This document shows, in pieces, positions 8,656-18,283 of a stretch of 47,811 nt of DNA. The stretch covers positions 1 through 47,811 of the forward strand of contig WPDH01000086.1 of NCBI GenBank assembly GCA_019137255.1, given 5' to 3'. The stretch comes from Corinectria fuckeliana (lineage: Eukaryota > Ascomycota > Sordariomycetes > Hypocreales > Nectriaceae). The position numbers were made by a program, and so were the translations under genes. The notes under the pieces were generated by a model, which searched no databases, was not told the DNA's origin, and saw nothing but the letters and a program-made list of their open reading frames with translations. Each line of letters begins with the position of its first letter. Within the stretch, counting starts at the first letter, position 1.

Positions 8656-10853
8656 TTAAAACATATTTACATTAACAACGGGCATTCCAAATATATATAA
8701 TAAACAAGGTATTAATACTATGAATGCGAATAATATAGGTAACAGTACAGTTCAACAGAATGACATTAATTGATCGAATCTAATTCTCGGGAAAGAGGCT
8801 CTTACCCAGATAAATACAAAGACCATTATTGAACTTTTTATACCTAAAGTTACACTAGATAAAAATCCTTCTATTGAAGAATTAGTTAAAATTTCTCTTA
8901 GTTTAAAATATTCTAAAGATGTGATTCATTTAATATCAAAAAAATAAGCATATATATAATTAAATAAGTCAAATCAATATATAATATCAAATTGTAATAA
9001 ATAACCACCTAAAAATAAAAGACTAGTCAATATACACATCAATACAATACTAGCATATTCAGCTAAAAAGAAAAACACAAAGATTACTGCTGCATGTTCT
9101 GTCATAAATCCGCTAACTAATTCAGATTCCAAGTTTTCAAAAATATCTATTGAACAGGTTTAAATTTATACATATTTTTATAAATTAAATTATTGTTTAA
9201 GTACTTACCCACAGTAACTTCCGATATACCCAAATGATTGGCTAATTCTACATTATTATTAAACTTTTGAATTAAATTATCATTAAGATCGAAGATACCT
9301 ACACCGTTAAAATACTTATTCCTCTTTATAACCATAGGTTCTTTAGTTTCCTTGCTATGGCTTTTACCATACATAGGATTTAATTCACCAGGTTTACTTA
9401 TTAAGACTATAGTTTCTTTACTATGGTTTTTGCCATACATAGGGTGATTATTCTTATCCTTAAAACATTCTATCATTTTTTGCTTAGCTTCATCTGTATG
9501 TTTATAACCTAACATACTTGAAGCTACAGCTTTTAAAATATAAAGATTATTAAAGTCAAATGCTTTTATGTAGCTAGTTTCTAAAGCAGTTAAAGCTTTA
9601 TCACTCACTAATCTACTTTCGTAGCTAAAATATTCATAAATAACTCAATGAAATTTATTTAGTCCATATTTATTAAAAGCTCTTTGTAAATTTATATTAG
9701 ATTTTTTATTGCTTAAATGCTCATTAAGTCTAATATAGAAATCTTTAGCACTACCTATATATTGTTTACCGTTAACAGTATTAATAAAAGAGTATATACC
9801 GCCCTTGTTTTTTAATATTTCTCTGTGTGAATCTATCTAGGTTTTATTATCTAAATTTTCTAATCTTACGACAGGAACAGGATTAAGCATAAGATCTTTT
9901 AAAGGTGCAATAGGTTTAGAAGAATAAAATCTCTTTGTTTCTTTAAAAATATCACCTTGGCATGCTTTACTTGCAAAAGAAGATGTATATTTATTGGTTT
10001 TGGTATAATTAAAGGGGTTTAGTTTGTACATAGATATTTTTGAATATATTAATCTTATATTCTCATACAAGTCTGGACTATATTATATTTAACATTAAAT
10101 GTTAAATGATCACGTCTAGTCTCTGAAGATTCAACTCTATAAAAGTTGCTTCCCTGCTGATTCTCTTAATTAAGGGATTCCAGCAATTTGTGATCTTTTA
10201 AGAGGCCAAATCTAAATAGCCTCTGCTAAATCAAACGGAGCTCTATTCGTCTCTGCTACAGAACCTATAAAAAAAATAATTAGGATACATAAAAGAGGTA
10301 AAGCTAATCACACTATTTTTTGGAATTGAACGTTTATATTTAAATTTAAACTATTTGTTATTATTACTATGATCAATAAAACAGAACTTAAAACTAATTC
10401 GTAACTAATTAATTGAGCTGTACTTCTTAAAGATCCTAAGAAGGCATATTTACTGTTGGCACTTCACCCTGCAAGAAGTATACCATAAGTGGCTAAACCT
10501 GAAACAGCTAACATATACAGTATTCCTAAATCCATATCTCCTAAAGATAAACCAGGACCATAAGGAATCACCGCATAACCTAATAAGGAGAACATTAATG
10601 TAACAATGGGTCCTAAAAAGAATAATATTATATTAGCTTGTGTTGGAGCTACATATTCTTTTAATATTAATTTTAAAGCATCGGCAAAAGCTTGCAGTAA
10701 ACCATAATAACCTACCGCGTTAGGACCTAATCTTCTTTGCATACTAGCCATAGTTTTTCTTTCTGCAACAGTTACATAGGCTACTACTAACAAGGCTGGT
10801 AACATTAATATTATAGTTTCTACAATTGAAATAATGGTAGAAGAAAATCTCAT
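8656..10853 (-). CDS. nad1: NADH dehydrogenase subunit 1 (two exons)
   Basis: Membrane subunit of complex I at the quinone site. Exon 1 is 10218-10853 (212 codons, MRFSSTIISIVETII to ..APFDLAEA); exon 2 is 8656-9129 (ESELVSGFMTEHAAV to the TAA at 8656-8658). Joined length 369 residues. The conserved RRLGPNAVGYYGLLQAFADALK and ETNRAPFDLAEAESELVSG segments confirm both the frame and the splice point. A group I intron separates them after coding base 636. Confidence 0.96.
9130..10217 (-). mobile_element. Group I intron in nad1 (after coding base 636)
   Basis: 1,088 nt. The 5' exon ends AGAGGCT and pairs with intron GGCCTCT (P1, with the U-G pair at the splice site); the intron ends in G. The conserved core is at the 5' side: R-like CAGAGACTAGACGTG near 10107-10125 and S-like ATATAGTCCAGAC near 10071-10084. 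The core resembles those of cox1 intron 1 and cox2 intron 1. The endonuclease ORF follows S, in the P9 region. Confidence 0.9.
9147..10070 (-). pseudogene. GIY-YIG homing endonuclease ORF of the nad1 intron, interrupted by a stop
   Basis: The frame opens with ATG at 10070 (MYENIRLIYSKISMYK), continues through RLENLDNKT, meets an in-frame TAG at 9837-9839, then resumes in the same frame with IDSHREILKNKGGIYSFINT, the GIY-YIG core (GGIYSF .. KQYIGSA). NUMOD3-like repeats (HPMYGKNHSKET, NPMYGKSHSKET) and a C-terminal NUMOD1/helix-turn-helix-like segment follow, ending at TAG 9147-9149. A single base change of the TAG would reopen about 307 codons. Either a recent nonsense allele or initiation at a downstream non-ATG codon; the stop lies ahead of the whole catalytic domain. 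Confidence 0.85.
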
Positions 10854-11435
10854 ATTTTTTTTTATTTATTTTTTTTTTCTCCATTAACAATACACGTAGG
10901 ATGATAAGACTGAGTATCATCTTTTTTTTTTCAGACTGTACCGTATTTTATTTAATCTGATAATATTAATTATATTTAATTACGCCGTATGAAATATGAA
11001 ATGCAGCTTGCTTTATAGAAGCCGCTTATACAAAGCACGCCTTGAACGTTTGCATATGCATACATTATTTTATGTGAGCTATAGCTTGCTTATTCTTTTA
11101 TATATGCTCCAAAGGAAAGCTATCAAAAAAGTAAGGGCTTACATGAAGCTGTTACGTCCATGCAACCTTTATGAAATACACCCTGTGTGTGTAAACAACA
11201 CACAATCGTGCTTCTGTGAAATATGCATGTTCTATGAAGCAAGCTGCTTCTATGAAAACACTCCCCCCCCTGTGTGTAAACACACATACATGCAGAATAG
11301 TGCTATTTCCACACAGCCTAAGTTCTATGAAAAACCACAAACCTTTTACAGTAAATGTTTGTGTTTACCCTGAGGAGTAAACAAAAGGCCTGTAGACACG
11401 CGTTACAAAAGGTTATCACCTGCTGAAAAAAAAAT
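10854..11435. other. orf154-nad1 spacer with repeats
   Basis: No protein family is recognisable; the open frames here arise from repeats. It holds a long inverted-repeat arm (11160-11338) and a TATATGCTCCAAAGGAAAGC segment (11101-11121) whose near copy is at 18153-18173. Confidence 0.7.
11160..11338. repeat. Long inverted repeat, arm 1
   Basis: 179 bases that recur in reverse orientation at 35394-35554. By eye the arms differ by one substitution (CATACATGCAG against CATACACGCAG) and an 18-base duplication here (TTCTATGAA-GCAAGCTGC-TTCTATGAA). It contains a run of eight Cs and TGTGTAAACACACA palindromes. Confidence 0.9.
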
Positions 11436-11900
11436 CTATTGTTTATAAGAACTATTTATTCTTTTAAACTCATTAACTTTATCTAGTATTTGTGAAGTAT
11501 AATTCACATTTTCTTTTTTTAAGTCAGCCTCTATACTCAATCCTTTTTGTAATAAATAATCTATTTCTTGACCACGTGTAATAATTAAACGATCAATAAT
11601 ACCTATTCTTTTAGTGACTCTTTGAGTATCTATATCAGACATAGTCATTGGTACGTCTAGTGACATGTTACCACTTGTATCAATAATAACATTTATACTA
11701 TTACTTATTATGATATTATTAAATTGGCTTATAAAATCCGAAAATTGAGGTAATAGTTCATTAATTTTTAAGGTTATTTCAGCAAGTTCTCCTATTGAAC
11801 TTTTTAAACATAAATCTGTAAATTTATGAGGTTTAGGGATATAGGCCTCTTGACTAAATAACATTTTTAATTCTAAATTAAGATTTTTTATACTAAACAT
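11436..11900 (-). CDS. Unrecognised protein, orf154
   Basis: 154 codons from ATG (11898-11900, MFSIKNLNLELKMLFSQEAY) to TAG at 11436-11438, with no TGA codons. Predicted soluble and rather charged toward the end (RGQEIDYLLQKGLSIEADLKKEN may be helical or coiled-coil). No family recognised; not an endonuclease or polymerase motif. It starts about 20 bases after a segment (11921-12080) copied from the nad3 end and atp9 leader, so it sits exactly where atp9 sits in the original. It may therefore use the atp9 leader for expression. Could be a relic of transferred DNA. Confidence 0.6.
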   Translation of the reverse strand: MFSIKNLNLELKMLFSQEAYIPKPHKFTDLCLKSSIGELAEITLKINELLPQFSDFISQFNNIIISNSINVIIDTSGNMSLDVPMTMSDIDTQRVTKRIGIIDRLIITRGQEIDYLLQKGLSIEADLKKENVNYTSQILDKVNEFKRINSSYKQ

Positions 11901-11920
11901 GGGTTAATTTTTTATACTCT

Positions 11921-12080
11921 TTAAATTTGAGGGGTCTACATTAAATATCATTTTTTGTTATTATCTCTGACTATACCAGTATTTAAATACTAGTACAGCC
12001 CATTATAAGTAAATTTAACAAACTAAGTTGGGTTTTATGATGTAAGGGTTAATTATATTCAGTAAACATAAACATAAATT
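11921..12080. repeat. Copy A of the nad3 tail plus atp9 leader
   Basis: About 160 bases matching 31612-31784 in the same orientation (roughly four fifths identical by eye). On the minus strand it begins with codons like the nad3 C-terminus (..MFTEYN then TAA, compared with MFTEYK in nad3). It then carries the nad3-atp9 spacer with the CTAGTATTTAAATACTAG palindrome, and stops just before the start codon of orf154 instead of atp9. Confidence 0.85.
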
Positions 12081-12266
12081 TATTTGATGAATAAATGTTC
12101 ATGCTTTAGCTTTATTTTGCGCATATGCTGGTGTATAGATAGGAATTCCGCCTTTACTAGGATTCTTTGAAATACAGATGGTATAAAGCGCAACACAAAA
12201 ATAAACAACATTAAAGTATACCCTTATCTGAAGCTTATACAAATAGATAATAAAAAAGAGTATCAT
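12015..12266 (-). CDS. Small hypothetical ORF, 83 codons
   Basis: Open under code 4 from ATG 12264-12266 (MILFFIIYLYKLQIRVYFNV) to TAA 12015-12017, with one TGA codon. The N-terminal 30 residues are hydrophobic; a middle part reads KNPSKGGIPIYTPAYAQNK. Its last third runs through repeat copy A in a frame unrelated to nad3, so only the upstream part could be original coding sequence. No family recognised; it may be chance. Confidence 0.25.
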
Positions 12267-12481
12267 GTTATATTATTTTTTTTTATTGCAAAAAAAAATG
12301 TAGCTAAGCTATTATATATCTGTACTACGTGTTATAGTATACAGATATATACAAGCTGTATGGGGGAGGGAGTAAATAAATAAGGGGGGGGAGGTAAATT
12401 ATATTAAATATTATATTTTATGATTGGGAGCAAAAGTAGCCAAAAAATTCTATTATTTTTACTTACTAAATATTATTTTTA

Positions 12482-12549
12482 TCTCATCTTAGAGTCGAAC
12501 TAAGATCTTAATATTAGAAGTATTCGGCTCTACCATTGAGCTAATGAGA
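12482..12549 (-). tRNA. trnR: tRNA-Arg (UCU)
   Basis: Acceptor TCTCATT/GATGAGA, D-arm AGCTC..GAGC, anticodon loop CTTCTAA (TCT) for AGR codons. It lies between cox1 and nad1 as in Hypocreales. Its T-arm includes CTTAGAGTCGA, the 11-mer found at both ends of the window. Confidence 0.92.
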
Positions 12550-12753
12550 CTTATATATATATATAGTATTAATTAACTTTATACTATATACTTTTTTATA
12601 TATTGTGTGCAAAGCAGCAGGTACGCTTTGCATACCTGCCTGTAATATAAACATAGTAAACCTACATGCTTCTATAGCTAAGCACGACTATGTATATACG
12701 CACTATTTCTTAATATGTGTATACACACACAGTAAGTATATAAATTATATAAT

Positions 12754-15700
12754 TTATATACCAATTTTACTTTGTAAAGGTAAACTCACGAATGCGTGGG
12801 GTTTAGGGGGACTAGATAATCCTCATTCTAAACTACTGTAACATCTATTTAAGTTAGCTTGTAATACGTCAGTATAGAATCCTGGAGTTAATCAAGGATT
12901 TCTAGATGCCACTTTTCCTTCTACTAATTGTAGATATATAATATATAAAAACAATCAAGCAGATACAACACTTACTAAAGATCCAATACTACTGATTAAA
13001 TTTCAACCTGCAAATGCATCAGGGTAATCACTAATTCTTCTAGGCATTCCTTGTAAACCTAAGAAATGTTGAGGGAAGAATGTAAGATTAACTCCTATGA
13101 ATAAAAGTCAGAATTGTACTTTAGCTAAGTTTAAGTTATAATTTAAGCCTAATATTTTAGGTATTCAGAAATATCATCCGGCAAACATTGCAAAAACAGC
13201 ACCCATACTTAATACATAATGGAAATGTGCTACAACATAATATGTATCATGGAATGCAATATCAAGTGAAGCATTAGCTAATACAACACCACTCAATCCC
13301 CCTATTGTAAACATAAATATAAAACCTAAAGCAAATAACATAGAGGGTGTCATTTTAATAGATCCTCCATAGCAAGTAGCTAATCATGAGAATATTTTAA
13401 TTCCAGTAGGGACTGCAATTATTAATGTAGCAGCTGTAAAATAAGCTCTAGTATCAACATCTAATCCCACGGTATACATGTGATGAGATCATACTATAAA
13501 TCCTAGTATTCCAATAGACATCATCGCATATACCATACCGATATAACCGAATATAGGTTTATTTGAGTTAACTGAAACGGTTGTACTGATTATACCAAAG
13601 GCTGGCACGATTAATATATAAACCTCAGGGTGACCAAAAAATCCATTTCTTCAAATTTAACTTACTTGTCTTTCTCTTGTTAAATCCAGGTACCAGTGAT
13701 ATAATAATCCTGGGCTTGTGCGTATATTTGTAATACGGAAGAAACCGACTGTACATTAAGCAGCGTTTCAGCTACCCACCAGTGAACCAGTCTGTAGCGG
13801 TCACTTAAATAACCGACGGTCTTCGAATGAGAATATTCATTGACCGTTAACACTAGTGTTGCTAGTATTTATATTAACTTTTCCTTATATTAATTATTAA
13901 TATGAATAACAACATATACTTTATTATATATGCATTATACTTAAGAGTTACAAGTAATATTAGCTAAATACTAACTAAATCTAAGGTATATTCTATATAG
14001 AATATTTACTCTTTCGGATCTTATATCTTTTTACATCTGTCCTGAGAGTTTCATAACTTATACGTTAAACCTTGACTTTTTTTCCCTATACTTTAATTAA
14101 ATTTATTAATTAATTTAGCTTTTTCTTTTAATTCAATCCGTTTTATTGGATCTAAATGATTTTTATTTAATAAACCTGCATGTACTTCTTTTCATGCTAC
14201 ATATGAAGCAGATTTTTTCGTGACTAAATTATAGTTATCAAAATAAGTAAATACATTTTTACAGTTTTCTAACCCGCCTATTCTATATTCATAGGCGCTA
14301 TCAGAAGCATGTTTTGATACTTTACCTCCATTAAATAATGAACAAAGATGTTCTAGTATTTTAACATTTTGCTCTCATTTTTGAGAAATATTAAAATTAA
14401 AACTGAATCCTTTATCTTTATTTATTGAACAAGTAAAACAACCTTCTCCGTCGGTAAAACCTGAAAGTCAGTTGTTATCTAAACTAGGTAAAATAGAAGT
14501 ATGTTTTACTTCAACTGTATTTAATTGAATTCTTCCTTTAGTTACTCATGTATTAAATCCTTTTACAAATTCTTCAAATTTTTCCTTTCTACGTGGCAAT
14601 ATAAGATTACCATTAAATAAATGAACAAGTAATTCTATTTCTTTTTTATTTTGAGTAACATATCTACTTGTAGTTTTAGATTGAGGTATTACTTTACCAA
14701 ACCCTAAAATTTCTTTTATAAACTCTAATACATAGATATCTATGTTACTTTGTGTAATAACGAAACAAAGATCGCCTCTATTATTTACAATAAAAGACCC
14801 CTCACCTTCTGTAAATCCTGTAAATCAAGTTAAGAATTTTTTTGATGGTAAAGTATTGCCAGGTAAATGTTCATTATATTTGGAATAAAAGGATTCTAAG
14901 TAAAAAGTACTTATCGGAGAAGTACTATAATTTGCGGCTTTAGCTTTAGTTTCAGCTTTAGCTTGCGCAGCTGCAGTATTAAATAAAAATCTAGATTTAT
15001 TGGTTATTTGAATTATTGGAATAATAGCTAAAATAGAATAATTAATTAAAGTATCTTTTAAGAAAAGATGTTGGAATAATATAGGATCCCCACCACCGGC
15101 TACTTCAAAGAATGATGTGTTGAAATTTCTATCTGTTAACACCATAGTTATACCACCGGCCAATACGGGTAATGATAATAATAGCAACACTGCGGTAATA
15201 ACTACAGCTCATCCAAATAAAGCTAATTTATGTAATCTTATTCCGGGTGTTCTCATATTAACGATAGTAGTTATAAAATTAATAGCCCCTAATAAACTAC
15301 TTACACCAGATAAATGTAAAGCAAATATAGCTAAATCTACACTTGGCCCACTATGACTTTGTAGTCCAGCTAAAGGAGGGTAAAGTGTTCAACCTGTACC
15401 TGCCCCACCTTCAATACATGCAGAAAATACTAATAATAATAAGCTGGGGGGTAATAATCAGAAACTTATATTATTTAATCTAGGGAAAGCCATATCAGGT
15501 CCACCTACCATTAAAGGCATTAAGAAATTACCAAATCCTCCTATTAATGCAGGCATACGTTTAACCCATAAACTTTCGAAAATGGACGGACTATATCTTT
15601 ATCTTTAGATGTATTAAACATCTACTAAGATATTTCACGTGTAGTCTCTGAGGATCCTACTCAATAAGAATAAAGCTTCTTATCTTTGGTTTCCTGCTGA

Positions 15701-17035
15701 TTGCCTAATCCTTTAAAATGTCACTGTATCCCACTGCTAATCTATAGTCCGCGGTACTAGTTCTAAAGGCTCTAAAGGGATTCCAGCATATAGTGAAAAG
15801 AAAGTAAAATATTTCTACTTTACCCGGCCATGCCTATCTATTTAATCTTTGTATGTAAACTTCCATTTCCCTCTGTAATAACCAGATCTTTCTCCTTTTA
15901 AATATTCTCTAATAACTTGACGATCACCTTTTAAATGAATAGATAAACTATTTAATGATAGAAATAGTAGATTTTTACTACTATCATCTTTAAACTCAGC
16001 TAATATACTTTTAGCAGCAGGGTGTTTAACATTATATGAACCCCGTTTATTTAAAACTAACTCCTTCATTTCTTCTAGACTTAATAAATTAGTCTTATCT
16101 GACTCTTCAATAAGATCTAAAGAAAAGAAAAATACATCTAAATAAACAGTACCTGTATTTAAACAATTACTTAAAGTTTTATGATGAATATTTATTGTAT
16201 CATACATATGTTGTTTCGATTCAAATATATAAAATAAAGTAAAATCTTCTATATTATATACATAAACTGGAGTACCTCTCATCTTACGCAATCTATCCCT
16301 TATTTCTTGACTCACTGGTACATGATATCCGGAACTACTTGCTACTAAATCCACGTTTAAACTTGGTTTTAAAGTATCAATGAAATATTGTTCTAATTTT
16401 ATAACTTCATCTTTACTAGAGTCTTCATCCATTATATAAATAGTTAGATTTACGTTGTGAAAACCATATTTATTAAAATAACGTAACACTCTACGTGCTT
16501 TAGTTTTAAGTATAGAAGGCATAAAATAAGAACTTATTCTATTATATAAATTAATAGAATGTCCAACATAAGCATGTTTATCATCTTCTCATACATAAAC
16601 ACCTTTTTGATTTTTAGTTACTTTAAGTATAAGATTTCTATTATTAAAGGGGTTTTCTATAAATACCTTGGTATACCTGGGTATTTCATTTTTATTATTA
16701 TTGTTATAGTTGTTATAATCTTCGTCTGTTATTAGAATATTGTCAGAGTGGTTATTACCTAATTTTCTTGCGCAAGAGGTATAATGGAATTTACGATTAA
16801 ATAGTCTTCATTTGTTGACCATGAAGAATATCATTAAAATAGCGTGGGCTGTAATAATACTATTATATAACTGGTTATTTGAAATAAATTGAACACCTGG
16901 TCCACTAAGCTCTAGTCTTATTAATACTGAAAAAGCTGTACCCAATAATCCAGAGAAAAGGGCAAATATTAAATATAATGTACCTATATCTTTAGCGTTA
17001 GTCGAATTAAATCATCTTTCAAAACCCATAGACAT
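12754..17035 (-). CDS. cox1: Cytochrome c oxidase subunit 1 (three exons)
   Basis: Catalytic subunit of complex IV, carrying haem a, haem a3 and CuB. Exons: 16818-17035 (218 nt), 15061-15557 (497 nt), 12754-13643 (890 nt); joined 534 residues to TAA 12754-12756. It begins [19 protein letters not shown]; a start at the second ATG (17027-17029) is as likely and would put the introns at 212 and 709, known fungal insertion sites. Key motifs: [21 protein letters not shown] across intron 1, and [15 protein letters not shown] across intron 2 with the His-Tyr crosslink motif HPEVY. Many TGA codons encode Trp. Confidence 0.97.
13644..15060 (-). mobile_element. Group I intron 2 in cox1, before HPEVY
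   Basis: 1,417 nt; the exon ends CTTTTCT, the intron ends AAATG and exon 3 restarts GATTTTTTGG, together rebuilding the Trp codon TGA. The 3' core part (13744-13822, CCGACTGTACATTAAGCAGC and following) is strongly similar to that of cob intron 1 at 20334-20411, although the two introns encode different endonuclease families. Confidence 0.9.
14093..15060 (-). CDS. LAGLIDADG endonuclease of cox1 intron 2
   Basis: Frame continuous with cox1 exon 2 (..[14 protein letters not shown]), so probably made as a fusion and processed. Two LAGLIDADG helices: [12 protein letters not shown] (first W is the TGA at 14825-14827) and [12 protein letters not shown], each with the acidic metal ligand. Ends ..[12 protein letters not shown] at 14093-14095, about 322 intron codons with no break. 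A linker rich in Ala/Lys ([15 protein letters not shown]) precedes the first domain. Likely DNA-cleaving homing enzyme, possibly also aiding splicing. Confidence 0.92.
15558..16817 (-). mobile_element. Group I intron 1 in cox1
   Basis: 1,260 nt between ATGGT (exon 1) and TATGCCTGCATT (exon 2); the intron ends in G. The core lies at the 3' side after the ORF: R-like CAGAGACTACACGTG near 15638-15652 and S-like AAGATATAGTCCGTCC near 15582-15598. The whole core (15585-15800) closely resembles that of cox2 intron 1 at 29525-29720. Confidence 0.9.
15842..16817 (-). CDS. GIY-YIG endonuclease of cox1 intron 1
   Basis: In frame with cox1 exon 1 (..[18 protein letters not shown]), ending TAA at 15842-15844, about 325 intron codons. 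The GIY-YIG module is [20 protein letters not shown], followed by the conserved Arg region (NRISSYF) and a Glu-containing helix ([15 protein letters not shown]). The C-terminal part includes [17 protein letters not shown], a NUMOD1-like DNA-binding segment. Intact. Contains the palindrome CTTGCGCAAG near 16769. Confidence 0.9.
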
Positions 17036-17932
17036 TTGAGATTTTAATGTAAGGGGGGAAGTTTCCTTTTCTGTGCGCAAGCTAGACAAAATTAGGTAAT
17101 TATTTGAGTACTTATAGATAACATAATTTCTCACTTAAAAGTCATTAACCAATATTTTTGGTTAATAATTTTATTTGGCTACACTATTTCATAATGCTTA
17201 GTGTAAACATGTACACATGTTTACACAGCCAAAATAAACTAAATTAATATAATAACTGTTATACTATCTATTTTAGGCTAGCTGTATTTCGAGCTGTATT
17301 TCATAGAAGCACGCTATATTAAATACTGACAGATAGAGCATACACTATCTTATGGTACATGCAGGCAAAACACAGCTTGTTTGTAAAATATATATATATC
17401 TATGTGTTGTATGCATATTTACACAAAGAGAAGCACAGTATATCCTAGAAGCATACACCCATACCTTGCTCATGCCTTAGCTTTAGCTTTAGCTAAGCAG
17501 CAAGAATAGAGCCAACATTAAATACAGCACTCCTATATAACACTAGGTTAAATAAGATACAAGCCGCCCTACAGTTATAAGTACTCCTATATAATAATTT
17601 AAACACAAATATTATAGGAATAAGCTATGTTCTATCTATATGTTTACGCAGAGCAGGGCTTGCTTTATTTTATAGAAGCTTGCCTGTACACATTAAATAA
17701 GGCATAAACATATATAAGAATACGTAAGCGGAAATTCCCTTATAGCATTTTTCATAAAAGAAGCAGATATATAATAAATATATTCTATATTTGTTTATAG
17801 TAACTTATTTGTGTTTATAAATATTAGTAATATATATTATTAATAAGAGACTAAATACTACATATGTGCTTGCTTTTTATTTTTTATAGAGGAAAGCTAT
17901 AAAAAAAAATATAGCTAAAGCTATGTATAATT
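17036..17932. other. cox1-trnC spacer, repeat-rich
   Basis: About 900 bases with no supported gene. It holds a near-perfect inverted repeat (TGTAAACATG..CATGTTTACA, about 17203-17226), several TTTCATAGAAGC and GTTTACACA motifs, TAGCTTTAGCTT repeats (17477-17497) and an imperfect AGCTATAAA..TAGCTAAAGC hairpin (17895-17930). It probably includes the cox1 5' leader. Confidence 0.7.
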
Positions 17933-18006
17933 AAGATTAAGGAGGAATTGAACCTCAGACAAATGATCTGCAATCACCGTGTAAAACCTTTTACATTCAT
18001 AATCTT
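17933..18006 (-). tRNA. trnC: tRNA-Cys (GCA)
   Basis: Acceptor AAGATTA/TAATCTT; anticodon stem GGTGA/TCATT with G-U pairs and loop TTGCAGA (GCA). It lies between cob and cox1, as in Hypocreales. Confidence 0.9.
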
Positions 18007-18009
18007 ATT

Positions 18010-18035
18010 TATATTGTTATTATAATAACAATATA
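18010..18035. repeat. Perfect 26-base palindrome next to trnC
   Basis: Arms TATATTGTTATTA and TAATAACAATATA with no spacer, immediately upstream of trnC in the transcription direction. It could form an RNA hairpin after the cob 3' end and act in processing; that is inference. Confidence 0.75.
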
Positions 18036-18202
18036 AATACGTTTTTAGTTCTAACTGAACATAGTTATATACTAAATAAGATAAATTAGCTTGTAACTCA
18101 AGCTAATTATTAAACTTTGGCCTTAAATAATAGCTTGCTGATTTCTTTTATATATGCTCCGAAGGAAAGCTATCAAAAAAAAAAAAATATGAGCTAGTAT
18201 GT

Positions 18203-18278
18203 GTAAACAGTAAACAGTAAACAGTAAACAGTAAACAGTAGACAGTAAACAGTAAACAGTAAACAGTAAACAGTAAAC
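18203..18278. repeat. Seven-base minisatellite (TAAACAG)n
   Basis: Ten tandem TAAACAG units, one changed to TAGACAG, running to six bases from the cob stop codon. Probably within the cob 3' untranslated region and likely polymorphic. Confidence 0.95.
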
Positions 18279-18283
18279 ACGCA

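Noticed and set aside
10996..11373. 125-codon plus-strand ORF
   Set aside because: It reads through an inverted-repeat arm made of GTTTACAC/TTCTATGAA motifs; a matching frame in the other arm (35386-35583) is a repeat by-product. No other gene uses the plus strand.
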